From: Lysobacteraceae bacterium
GTDB taxonomy: Bacteria; Pseudomonadota; Gammaproteobacteria; Xanthomonadales; Xanthomonadaceae
Direction: 5' to 3'
DNA: 64,000 bases
Assembly: GCA_026005075.1 (NCBI GenBank)
Contig: BPKJ01000002.1
Coordinates: forward strand, 372,001 to 436,000
Part shown: positions 18,633 to 29,311 of the stretch, in pieces
Layout of the letters: every line of letters begins with the position of its first letter
Numbering within the stretch: the first letter of the stretch is position 1
The notes under the pieces: model-generated
What the model was told of the DNA's origin: nothing
What the model saw: only the letters and a program-made list of their open reading frames with translations
Databases searched by the model: none
Made by a program: the position numbers and the translations under genes

Positions 18633-19536
18633 ATGCGGACGGGTCTGCACGCGCTGACCCTGGTCACGGCGGCCCTCGCGGCCGCCGTGACCGCTCCGGC
18701 ATCGGCCCAGAGTGGCAGGCTGAGCCTCGCCGACCGGGTCGCCCGGCTGGAGCAGGAGCAGGCCCAGGGCGCGCGCAGCGAGCAGATCATGGAACTGCTC
18801 GAGCGCATCGCCCAGCTGCAGACCGAGGTGCAGTCGCTGCGCGGGCTGGTCGAGCAGCAGGGGTTCGAGATCGAGGCGCTGAAGAAGCGCGCCCGTGACC
18901 AGTATGTCGACCTCGACGCCCGCCTCGCCCGGCTGGAGGGGGTAGCGCCACCGCAGGCCGAGACCCGCTGCGGGCTCCCTGCCCGAGGCAGCGGCACCGC
19001 CGGTGCGGGCGGCCGAGCCTGGCGTGACCACGCCCACCCCGGTGCGGATGGAGGAGCCGGACGTGCGTCCTCCTTTGGAAACGCCCTCCAGCACCCAGGG
19101 CATCGGCGCCGATGCCGCCGCGGCCAGCCAGACCCTCGCCAACCCCGCCGAGGAGCGTCGCCTGTACGACGCGGCCTTCGAGGCGCTCAAGGAAGGCCGT
19201 TACGCCGAGGCGGCACGACGCTTCCAGGGCTTCCTGAAAACCTATCCGGACGGCGAGTTCGCGCCCAATGCCCACTACTGGCTGGGCGAAAGCTACTACG
19301 TCACCCAGAACTACCAGATCGCGCTCGATGCCTTCCGCACCCTGCTGGAACGTTTCCCGTCCAGTTCCAAGGCGCCCGATGCGCTGCTCAAGATCGGTTA
19401 CTGCCAATACGAGCTGCGCCAGTGGGCCGAGGCCGAGGCCACGCTGAACCAGGTCATCGAGCGCTACCCGGACAGCACCGTCGCCCGGCTTGCCCAGGGG
19501 CGCCTGCGGGCGCTGCGGCTGGAGCGGCGGCAATAG
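18633..19536 (+). CDS. cpoB: CpoB (YbgF) cell division coordinator, split by a +1 frameshift
   Basis: Periplasmic TPR protein that links Tol-Pal and peptidoglycan synthesis at septation. The first frame (from 18633) gives a signal peptide ending ASAQS, a coiled-coil rich in Leu/Gln/Glu (RLEQEQAQG, QTEVQSLRGLVEQQ) and ARLEGVAPPQAET. The second frame (to 19536) gives a Pro/Ala linker and TPR repeats (LYDAAFEALKEGRYAEAA, NAHYWLGESYYV, APDALLKIGYCQ). Both halves are intact and in the right order, so the gene is broken only by one extra base in the CCC at 18964-18966. Sits directly after pal, as usual. Confidence 0.85.
18964..18966 (+). other. Frameshift site in cpoB (one extra C)
   Basis: Reading one C fewer in this run turns ...GAGACC-CGCTGC... 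into GAG ACC GCT GCG GGC, which joins the upstream coiled-coil frame to the downstream linker/TPR frame without a stop. Probably a sequencing or assembly indel; real inactivation is the alternative. Confidence 0.75.
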
Positions 19537-19594
19537 GCTCCGTCTGGCCGCGCAAGGGGCGCGGCCGAAGGCGGCGCCGTTGGACCTAGCCTGC

Positions 19595-20269
19595 ATGAGC
19601 CTGCCCGATCCGCGCGCTCCCGAGATGACGCGACGCCTGCGCCTGACCGAGATCTTCTGCTCGCTGCAGGGCGAGTCGCGCAGCGCCGGCTGGCCGACGG
19701 TGTTCGTGCGGCTCACCGGCTGCCCCCTGCGCTGCAGCTGGTGCGACACCGCCTACGCTTTCCACGGCGGGCGCTGGTGGCGTTTCGAGGACATCCTCGC
19801 GGAGGTCGCGCGCCACCACGTGCGCCATGTCTGCGTGACCGGCGGCGAGCCACTGGCGCAGAAACGCTGCCCGGAGCTGCTGCGGGAGCTTTGCGATCTC
19901 GGCTACGAGGTCTCGCTGGAGACCTCCGGTGCGCTGGACATCGGCGGGGTCGATCCGCGGGTCAGCCGGGTGGTGGATCTCAAGCCCCCCGCGTCGGGTG
20001 AGACGGCGCGCAACCGGCTGGAAAACCTCGCCCTGCTGAGGCCGCAAGATCAGCTCAAGTTCGTGCTCGCCGACCGGGCCGACTTCGACTGGGCGGTGGC
20101 CATGCTGGAGCAGCACGGGCTTGCCGCACGTTGTGAGGTGCTGTTCTCGCCCGTCTGGGGCCGGCTCGCTCCGGCCGAACTCGCGGGCTGGATTCTCGAG
20201 GCCCGCCTGCCGGTGCGCATGCAGGTGCAATTGCACAAGCTGCTCTGGGGCGAGGCCCCGGGGCGATGA
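19595..20269 (+). CDS. queE: 7-carboxy-7-deazaguanine synthase QueE
   Basis: Radical SAM enzyme making 7-carboxy-7-deazaguanine on the queuosine route. 224 residues from ATG at 19595; a second ATG at 19625 is possible. The cluster motif is C-x3-C-x2-C in [11 protein letters not shown], with FCSLQGES before it and [11 protein letters not shown] after it. Follows cpoB and is coupled to queC, as in many proteobacteria. Confidence 0.96.
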   Translation: MSLPDPRAPEMTRRLRLTEIFCSLQGESRSAGWPTVFVRLTGCPLRCSWCDTAYAFHGGRWWRFEDILAEVARHHVRHVCVTGGEPLAQKRCPELLRELCDLGYEVSLETSGALDIGGVDPRVSRVVDLKPPASGETARNRLENLALLRPQDQLKFVLADRADFDWAVAMLEQHGLAARCEVLFSPVWGRLAPAELAGWILEARLPVRMQVQLHKLLWGEAPGR

Positions 20270-20283
20270 GGACGGAGGCAGCG

Positions 20284-21006
20284 ATGTCGGGCAGGTCACG
20301 GCCCAGGGCGGTGGTGCTGGTCTCGGGTGGAATGGATTCGGCGGTCGTGCTGGCCATGGCCCGCGAGCGCGGTTTCGCGCCGCATGCGCTCAGTGTCGGC
20401 TACGGGCAGCGGCATACCTCCGAGCTCGAGGCGGCGGCACGCCTGGCTGCCGTCCAAGCGGTCGAGCACAAGCTGGTCACGGTCGATCTGCGCAGCATCG
20501 GCGGCTCGGCCCTCACCGATGACATCGAGGTGCCCTCCGCGGGCGGGCAGGGCATCCCGGTCACCTACGTGCCCGCACGCAACACGATCATGCTGTCGAT
20601 CGCGCTCGGCTGGGCCGAGGTGCTCGGCGCGGACGATCTGTTCTGCGGCGTCAACGCGGTGGATTATTCGGGCTACCCGGACTGCCGCCCTGCGTTCATC
20701 GAAGCCTTCGAACGCCTGGCGCGTGTCGCCACCCGTGCCGGTGTCGAGGGGCGCTTGTTGCGCGTGCACGCGCCGCTGCTGCACCTGTCCAAGGCCGAGA
20801 TCGTGCGCGAGGGGATCCGCCTCGGCGTGGACTTTGCGGCGACGGTGAGCTGCTACCGCGCCGATTCCCAGGGCCGGGCCTGTGGCCGCTGCGACGCCTG
20901 CCGGCTGCGCGCCGAAGGCTTTCGCAGCGCCGGCGTGCCCGACCCCACCCGCTACGCCGGCGCCCCGCCGCGGCCTGATCCCGGATCCGGGGATGCGGGG
21001 CGCTGA
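20284..21006 (+). CDS. queC: 7-cyano-7-deazaguanine synthase QueC
   Basis: Converts the QueE product to preQ0 using ATP and ammonia. 240 residues from ATG at 20284, which has GGAGG five bases upstream; an in-frame ATG at 20266 overlaps the queE stop and would add six residues. The PP-loop is [23 protein letters not shown] follows, and four zinc Cys lie in [18 protein letters not shown]. Ends 90 bases before the tRNA-Lys gene. Confidence 0.95.
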   Translation: MSGRSRPRAVVLVSGGMDSAVVLAMARERGFAPHALSVGYGQRHTSELEAAARLAAVQAVEHKLVTVDLRSIGGSALTDDIEVPSAGGQGIPVTYVPARNTIMLSIALGWAEVLGADDLFCGVNAVDYSGYPDCRPAFIEAFERLARVATRAGVEGRLLRVHAPLLHLSKAEIVREGIRLGVDFAATVSCYRADSQGRACGRCDACRLRAEGFRSAGVPDPTRYAGAPPRPDPGSGDAGR

Positions 21007-21053
21007 GCGCAGCGGCTGGCCTTGGCAGGGGGGGCGGCGGTCGCCCGCGCCGC

Positions 21054-21082
21054 TTGAGCACAGGGGTCGGGGTGTCTACACT
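21054..21082 (+). promoter_or_regulatory. Promoter of tRNA-Lys
   Basis: TTGAGC (21054-21059), a spacer of exactly 17 bases and TACACT (21077-21082) give a clear sigma-70 promoter, with start expected near 21089, shortly before the mature tRNA. Confidence 0.55.
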
Positions 21083-21096
21083 TGCCGCCCTTCGGC

Positions 21097-21172
21097 GGGT
21101 CGTTAGCTCAGTTGGTAGAGCAGCGGACTTTTAATCCGTAGGTCGAAGGTTCGAGTCCTTCACGACCCACCA
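21097..21172 (+). tRNA. tRNA-Lys (anticodon UUU)
   Basis: 76 bases. Acceptor GGGTCGT pairs with ACGACCC, the D arm is TAGCTCAGTTGGTAGAGC, the anticodon loop CTTTTAA carries TTT, the T arm is GGTTCGAGTCC, and CCA is encoded at 21170-21172. Placement after the tol-pal/queEC block is common in gammaproteobacteria. Confidence 0.96.
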
Positions 21173-21188
21173 GCACCAACCCGGGCGC

Positions 21189-24059
21189 TCAGGGGGCGGC
21201 CAGGCGCAGGAAGTCGGGGCTGACGACGAGGCGCAGCGCGTCGAGGCGGGGGCGGGTCTCGGGTAGCGCGGCGAGCACTTCGCTGCGCTCGGCTTCGAGG
21301 CGGTCGATTTCCTCCGTGCGGACGGCCGCGTTCTTGCGTGCCAGCGCGGTCAGCCGCTCGATTTCGTGGCCGAGCAGGGCGTCCGCGGTGCGCGAGGCCT
21401 GCTCGGCGCGTTCGGCGGCGCGTTCGGCGGCGGCTCTGGCGGCCCGCTCCAGCATCGGCGGGACCAGGGTGGCGATCGGCTTGCGCAGCCGGGTGAGGTC
21501 GAAGAGCCGGTCGGCGAAGCGCTCCAGGGCTCGGCTGCTCGGGTGGAAGCCATCGCGCACCTGCAGGCGGGTGTCGACGGCCACCACCACCGGCTCGGGG
21601 GGAAGGAAGCGACCGATGTGGAGCCGGCGCTCGGCCACGCATTCGAGCACGTAGACCGCCTCCAGCACGACGCTGCGCGGGGGCAGCGTCTCGTCGACGA
21701 GAAACGCCGCGTTGCCGGCCTCGGAGGACAGCAGCAGTTCCAGCGCGGAAAGGACCATGGGGTGGTCCGGGCGCAGGTAGAGCAGGTCGTCGCGGGCCAG
21801 CGCGAGCGCCCGGTCGAGGGTCGCCTGCCGCGGTCCCTGCTTGAGTTCCTCGAAGGCATCGAGGGTGACGTACTCCGGATCGAGCAGGACCAGGCCCGGG
21901 GCGATGGTCTCGTTGTGGATCCCGAACTGCTCGAGCAGGCGGAGCGGGAAGTCGTCGACGTGGGCGAGCTCGTCGTCCTCGCGCAGGGCCTTGAGCAGAC
22001 GGCCTTCCGCGGCCCCGCGCTGGCTTGCGATCTCGAGCAGGCGGTCGCGGCCGCGCCGGATCGCCTCGGTGAGGTCGGCATGGCGCTCGCGGGTGGCGTC
22101 GATCAGCGCGCTGAGCGCGGCTTCCTGTTCCTCGTCGTCGGCCTCCATGCGCGCCAGCTCGACCAGCCGCGCGCCGAACTCGCGCAGCAGTTCGCGGCCA
22201 TCGGCACAGACCTGCTCGAAGGCGCCAAGACCCTCGTCGTACCAGCGCAGCAGCAGGCGCTGCGGGCTGCGTTCGACCACCGCGACGTGGATGTGCACGT
22301 CGCCGCGCTGGCCGATGCGGTCGAGGCGGCCGATGCGCTGTTCGAGCATGTCGGGGTCGAGGGGCAGATCCCACAGCACGAGGTGCTGGGCAAACTGGAA
22401 GTTGCGCCCCTCGGCGCCGATCTCGGAGGCGATCAGCAGCCGTGCGCCGTCGGACTGGGCGAAGAAGGCCGCATTGCGGTCGCGCTGCAGCAGGCTCATG
22501 TCCTCGTGGAAGCGCGCCACCTGCAGACCGGAACGCAGGCGGAGGGCCTCCTCCAGCGCCTGGACCTTGGCCCGTGAACGGCACAGCAGCAGGCATTTGG
22601 CCGGGGCAATGCGTTCGAGCAGCTCGAGCAGCCACTCGAGGCGCGGATCACGGGTGTAGTCGTGCTCGGGCTCGGCGTGTCCGGGCTCGCCGACGTCGGC
22701 GAGAAACTCGGCAAGCAGGCGCCCGGGCAGGGCCTCGTCGGCGCTGGCGGGGAGAAGGTCGAGGTGCTTGACCCGGCGCGGGAAGCCTCCGACCGCGGTG
22801 CGGCGGTTGCGGATCATGGCGCGGCCGACGCCGTGGCGGTCGACCAGATCGTCGATCAGCCGTGCGATGGCCTGCTGGCGCTGTGGCCCCGACGCTGCGT
22901 CGATGTCCTCGAGGTGCGCGTCCAGCGCCTCGGGATCCGCACCGAAGAGGCGGGAGAGGGCCTTGCGCTGCGCGGGGCTGGGCGGATGGCCGTCGAGCAG
23001 GGACTCGACCACGGCGGAGACCTCGATCAGGTGTTCGCTCTCGGCGAGGAAGGCTTCCAGCGAGGTGTAGCGCGCCGGATCGAGCAGACGCAGCCGCGCG
23101 AAGTGACCGCTGCGCCCCAGCTGCTCGGGGGTGGCGGTGAGCAGGATCACCGCGGGCACCTGGGCGGCGAGCTGCTCGACCAGCCGGTAGGCGGGGCTGG
23201 CGTGCTGCGGGCTCCATTCGAGGTGGTGGGCCTCGTCGACCACCAGTGCATCCCAGCCCGCCGCGAGCAGCTGCCGCCGGCGACGGTCGTCGCTGGCCAG
23301 CCAGCCGATGGGCGCGATCACCCCCTGCTCGTCGTCGAAGGGGTTGGCCTCGCTGCCGGCGAGTTCCATCGCCTCGCAGCGCTCCTCGTCGAAGATCGCG
23401 AAACGCAGGTTGAAGCGGCGCAGCAGCTCGACGAACCACTGGTGGACGAGTGCCTCCGGCACCAGCACGAGGCAGCGGCTGGCGCGACCGCTGGCGAGCA
23501 GCTGGGCGAGGATGAGGCAGGCCTCGATGGTCTTGCCCAGCCCAACCTCGTCCGCCAGCAGCAGGCGGGGAGGCCTGCGTGAGGCGGCGATCTCGGCAAC
23601 GCGGAGCTGATGCGGGATCAGGTCGATGCGGGCGCCGAGGATGCCCCAGCCGGGATGGGCTTGCGCCTGGGCGCGGCGGCGCAGCGATTCGAGCCGGAAC
23701 TCGAAGGCACGGTTGCGATCGACGCGGCCCGAGAGCAGCCGGCTGTCGGCCTGCGACACCGGCTGCTCGGCATCGAGCTGGCCTTCCTCGAACCAGACCT
23801 CGCCGCAGCGGTAGCGCAGCAGGCCGCGCTGCTCGACGGTTTCCCCGACCACCCACTCGCGGCCATCGACCCGGATCGACTCGCCCGGGCGGAAGCTCGC
23901 CCGAGCCAGCGGCGCGCTGTCCATGGCGTACTGACGGACCACACCGCTGCCGGTGAAGACGATCTGCACGCTGCGTGCGACGACGCGCAGCACGGTGCCG
24001 AGGCCGAGTTCGGGCTCGGCGGTGGAAAACCAGCGCTGACCGGGGGCGAAGGGGCTCAT
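21189..24059 (-). CDS. rapA: RNA polymerase-associated SWI2/SNF2 ATPase RapA
   Basis: Recycles RNA polymerase after transcription. 956 residues from ATG at 24059 (E. coli 968). Begins FAPGQRWFSTAEPELGLG (Tudor-like N-domains). Helicase motifs in order: I DEVGLGKT, II VVDEAHHLEW, III LLTATPEQLGR, V LIASEIGAEGRNFQ and VI EQRIGRLDRIGQ, followed by the long C-terminal Spacer region. Its start overlaps the stop of the M13 peptidase gene by 4 bases, an unusual pairing that puts it second in a transcript. Confidence 0.96.
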   Translation of the reverse strand: MSPFAPGQRWFSTAEPELGLGTVLRVVARSVQIVFTGSGVVRQYAMDSAPLARASFRPGESIRVDGREWVVGETVEQRGLLRYRCGEVWFEEGQLDAEQPVSQADSRLLSGRVDRNRAFEFRLESLRRRAQAQAHPGWGILGARIDLIPHQLRVAEIAASRRPPRLLLADEVGLGKTIEACLILAQLLASGRASRCLVLVPEALVHQWFVELLRRFNLRFAIFDEERCEAMELAGSEANPFDDEQGVIAPIGWLASDDRRRRQLLAAGWDALVVDEAHHLEWSPQHASPAYRLVEQLAAQVPAVILLTATPEQLGRSGHFARLRLLDPARYTSLEAFLAESEHLIEVSAVVESLLDGHPPSPAQRKALSRLFGADPEALDAHLEDIDAASGPQRQQAIARLIDDLVDRHGVGRAMIRNRRTAVGGFPRRVKHLDLLPASADEALPGRLLAEFLADVGEPGHAEPEHDYTRDPRLEWLLELLERIAPAKCLLLCRSRAKVQALEEALRLRSGLQVARFHEDMSLLQRDRNAAFFAQSDGARLLIASEIGAEGRNFQFAQHLVLWDLPLDPDMLEQRIGRLDRIGQRGDVHIHVAVVERSPQRLLLRWYDEGLGAFEQVCADGRELLREFGARLVELARMEADDEEQEAALSALIDATRERHADLTEAIRRGRDRLLEIASQRGAAEGRLLKALREDDELAHVDDFPLRLLEQFGIHNETIAPGLVLLDPEYVTLDAFEELKQGPRQATLDRALALARDDLLYLRPDHPMVLSALELLLSSEAGNAAFLVDETLPPRSVVLEAVYVLECVAERRLHIGRFLPPEPVVVAVDTRLQVRDGFHPSSRALERFADRLFDLTRLRKPIATLVPPMLERAARAAAERAAERAEQASRTADALLGHEIERLTALARKNAAVRTEEIDRLEAERSEVLAALPETRPRLDALRLVVSPDFLRLAAP

Positions 24060-26014
24060 GGCGTTGCGGGCTCCTCGCCGGACCACATCCTCACCCGGGC
24101 CGGGGCACGGAGCATGGCCTGCTCCGGACGGCAGCGGAAGGCCTGGGCGAAGGCAGGAAGATGCGGCAGCGGGCCGATCGCGCGGTAGTGCGCCGGTGGC
24201 GCGGCGGCATGCAGAAGGTCGCTGCGCTGCGCCTCCTCGCTGGCCTGCTCGCGCCAGAGGCTGGCCCAGGCCACGAAGAACCGCTGCGCCGGGCTCAGGC
24301 CCCAGCGCAGGGGCAGCTCGGGGTCGGGCTGGGCGCGCCGGAACGCGCGCCAGGCGATCTCGAGGCCGGAAAGGTCGGCCAGCGCCTCGGCCTGGACGCG
24401 GCCGCCGTCCAGCGGCCGGTCGCCGCTGCCCGGGTAGCCCGCGTACTGCTGGATCAGCGGTGCGCTGGCGGTGGTCCACGCGGCGCGGTCGGCCTCTTCC
24501 CACCACGCCTCGGCCCTGCCTTCGGCGTCGAAGCTCGCGCCGCCGAGATCGAAGCCATGCACCAGTTCGTGGGCGAGCAGGGCGCCCAGCCCGCCGAAAC
24601 GGAGCGCCGGCTCGGCCTCGGGGTCGAACAGGGGCGGCTGCCACACCGAGGCGCTGGCGAGCAGGCGGTTGCGCTCCCTGAGGTAGCCGAGTTGCGGCTG
24701 CAATACCAGCCCGGCTCGCGCGAGGTTCTCGGCGCTCGCCTCGCGCGCGCGCCAGCGGCCGATCGCAAGCAGGTTGCCGACCAGGTTGGCGGGGTCGAGG
24801 CGGACCTCGATCCGCGGCCGCGCGGGCAGCAGCCCGAAGTCGACCTCGAGCGCCTCGAGCTTGGCGCGCGCGCGGCGGCGCGTGGTCTCCTGCCACAGGG
24901 GCTGGTCGGCCAGGGCCTCGCCGAGTGTTCCGCGCAGGGCCTCGACGAGCGCCTCGGCGGCCTGCTGGCGCCGGGCGTCGAAGTGGCGGTCGAGGTAGCG
25001 CTGGGCGAGCGCCTCGGGAAGCCAGTGTTCCACCAGCTCCAGCGCCCGCAGCCTGGGCTCGGTCGGCCTGCTCTGGCCGGCAAGGCCGGTGCGGTAGAAG
25101 CGCTCCCACGGCTCGCGGAAGGGCGCATCCAGCCAGGGCGCGAGCAGGTGCACGACGCGGAAACGCAGCCAGGCCCGCCACTGCACCGGGTGCAGGGCGC
25201 GGGCGAGGCCGTCCAGCGCGGCGAGCTGGTCGGCGCCTTCGAGCTCCACCTCCGTGCGCTTGCGCAGCCCCTGATCCTCGAGAAGTCCGGCAAGGTCGAG
25301 CCCCGGATGGGCACGCTCGAAGGCGCGCCTTGGCTGGCTGCGGATCGGCGTGCCGGGCTGCACCGCCTGCGCGACGCGCGCTTCGAGGTCGAGCACCCAG
25401 GCCGATTCGCCGTCGGGGTCGGGGCTGCCGGCGGCGGCGAGCAGGGCTTGCACGTAGGCCCGGTAGCGCCCGAGCCAGTCGCGCACGGCCGGATCGTCCG
25501 AGGTGTAGAAGCGGGGGTCGGGCAGGCCGAGTACCTGCACGTCGACGTGGACCCGCTTCGGCGTGCTGCCGGGTCCGAGCTGGGCGAGCACCGGCAGCCC
25601 GCGCGCCTGGTAGGCGCGAATCAGTTCGCCCACCTGCTCGCGGCCCTGCAGGGTGTCCAGGGCGGGCAGCAGCGCGGCCAGCGCGGCCTTGCGCGAGGCC
25701 TGCAGCGGGGTCTCGTCCAGCGCCGAGCGGGCGAGGTCGGCGATGGCCTGGTCGAGCGGGTCGGCGGGGCGATCGAGGGCCGCCTGCAGCAGTTCGAGGC
25801 GCTGGGCCTCGGCGGCCTTGCGCAACGCCGTGAAGCGGTTGACGCGCTCACCCTCGATCGGCGTGGCCTGCAGCCAGCCGCCGTTGGCGAACCGGTAGAG
25901 GTCCTCGCAGGCGGGGGTCTGGGTGGCGAAATCGCGATCGTCCAGGCGATCGACCGCTGCGGCCGGCAACGCGGCCAGCGCGGCGAGCAGCACCAGTGGG
26001 CGGGCAGGAAGCAT
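24056..26014 (-). CDS. M13 family (neprilysin-type) metallopeptidase, exported
   Basis: 652 residues with a signal peptide ending near PAAAV. DLYRFANGGWL is the usual M13 opening. The zinc motif is HELVHGFD (about residue 480), and the third ligand lies in EALADLSG, where most relatives have ENIADLGG: the Glu and Asp are kept but the Asn is replaced. The C-terminal Cys-x-x-Trp of many M13 enzymes is also changed (RVRMW). Substrates are unknown; M13 enzymes cut peptides smaller than about 5 kDa. Overlaps rapA by 4 bases. Confidence 0.92.
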   Translation of the reverse strand: MLPARPLVLLAALAALPAAAVDRLDDRDFATQTPACEDLYRFANGGWLQATPIEGERVNRFTALRKAAEAQRLELLQAALDRPADPLDQAIADLARSALDETPLQASRKAALAALLPALDTLQGREQVGELIRAYQARGLPVLAQLGPGSTPKRVHVDVQVLGLPDPRFYTSDDPAVRDWLGRYRAYVQALLAAAGSPDPDGESAWVLDLEARVAQAVQPGTPIRSQPRRAFERAHPGLDLAGLLEDQGLRKRTEVELEGADQLAALDGLARALHPVQWRAWLRFRVVHLLAPWLDAPFREPWERFYRTGLAGQSRPTEPRLRALELVEHWLPEALAQRYLDRHFDARRQQAAEALVEALRGTLGEALADQPLWQETTRRRARAKLEALEVDFGLLPARPRIEVRLDPANLVGNLLAIGRWRAREASAENLARAGLVLQPQLGYLRERNRLLASASVWQPPLFDPEAEPALRFGGLGALLAHELVHGFDLGGASFDAEGRAEAWWEEADRAAWTTASAPLIQQYAGYPGSGDRPLDGGRVQAEALADLSGLEIAWRAFRRAQPDPELPLRWGLSPAQRFFVAWASLWREQASEEAQRSDLLHAAAPPAHYRAIGPLPHLPAFAQAFRCRPEQAMLRAPARVRMWSGEEPATP

Positions 26015-26096
26015 GGATACCGGGGTCGTCGGCAGGGGCCGAGATTGTAGCCGCTGCCGCCGGGGCCCGGTGCCCCGGCGGCGCGGAGGGCGGCAC

Positions 26097-28850
<2,754 letters not shown>

Positions 28851-29311
28851 GCAAAGGACTCCGGTAACGATCGAAGTGTTGCGACGGTGTGCCCCGTCAG
28901 GCGCGCCGAGTGTACCCGTTCCGTCGCCTCGGGATGGTCTTGTCCGCCGTGCGCGCCCTCGGCGGCAGCGGTCGCGCACCTGCCTTGCGGACGGCTCGGC
29001 GGCGCGGGCAAGCGCGCCGGGGCTGAACGGCTGGCTTGCCCCGAGGTGCGAAGGAGTGAAGGCGTGCTGCCGTTCATCGCCAAAAAACGACCGCTCGTCG
29101 GCAACTGCGCCCTGGAGCTTGACCGGAGTCGCAGGCCAAATGCTTGAAGTTTCACATTTGTTGCACTGCAGCTAGGGGTTCTCCCCAAGCCTGAAGGGAG
29201 TGTGAACGGGGCGATCGAGGTGCTAGCTTCGCCGCACCCGCTCGCAGTCCGCCCTTGGCCGAGACGTCCCGGCGGGAGACGCTCGGCCTCATCCCTTCGA
29301 GGTTTGCTTAC
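28851..29311 (+). other. Intergenic region between divergent M16 and S8 peptidase genes
   Basis: 461 bases without a credible gene. The part nearest the subtilase is clearly less GC-rich than the coding DNA (CCAAAAAACG, CAAATGCTTGAAG), as expected for a promoter zone. It contains the CAAATG/CATTTG dyad listed separately. I cannot assign a confident -35/-10 pair to either gene. GAGG at 29299-29302 is the probable ribosome binding site of the subtilase. Confidence 0.5.
29137..29160. repeat. Imperfect inverted repeat upstream of the subtilase
   Basis: CAAATG and CATTTG are perfect complements separated by 12 bases; the inside contains a second, slightly offset dyad TGAA-gt-TTCA. It stands out in a GC-rich genome and lies about 150 bases before the GTG start. 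It could be an operator or a small hairpin; nothing in the sequence decides. Confidence 0.3.

Noticed and set aside
18964-18966. Programmed ribosomal frameshift in cpoB
   Set aside because: No slippery heptamer or downstream pseudoknot seen, and cpoB elsewhere is read in one frame. A base error is simpler.
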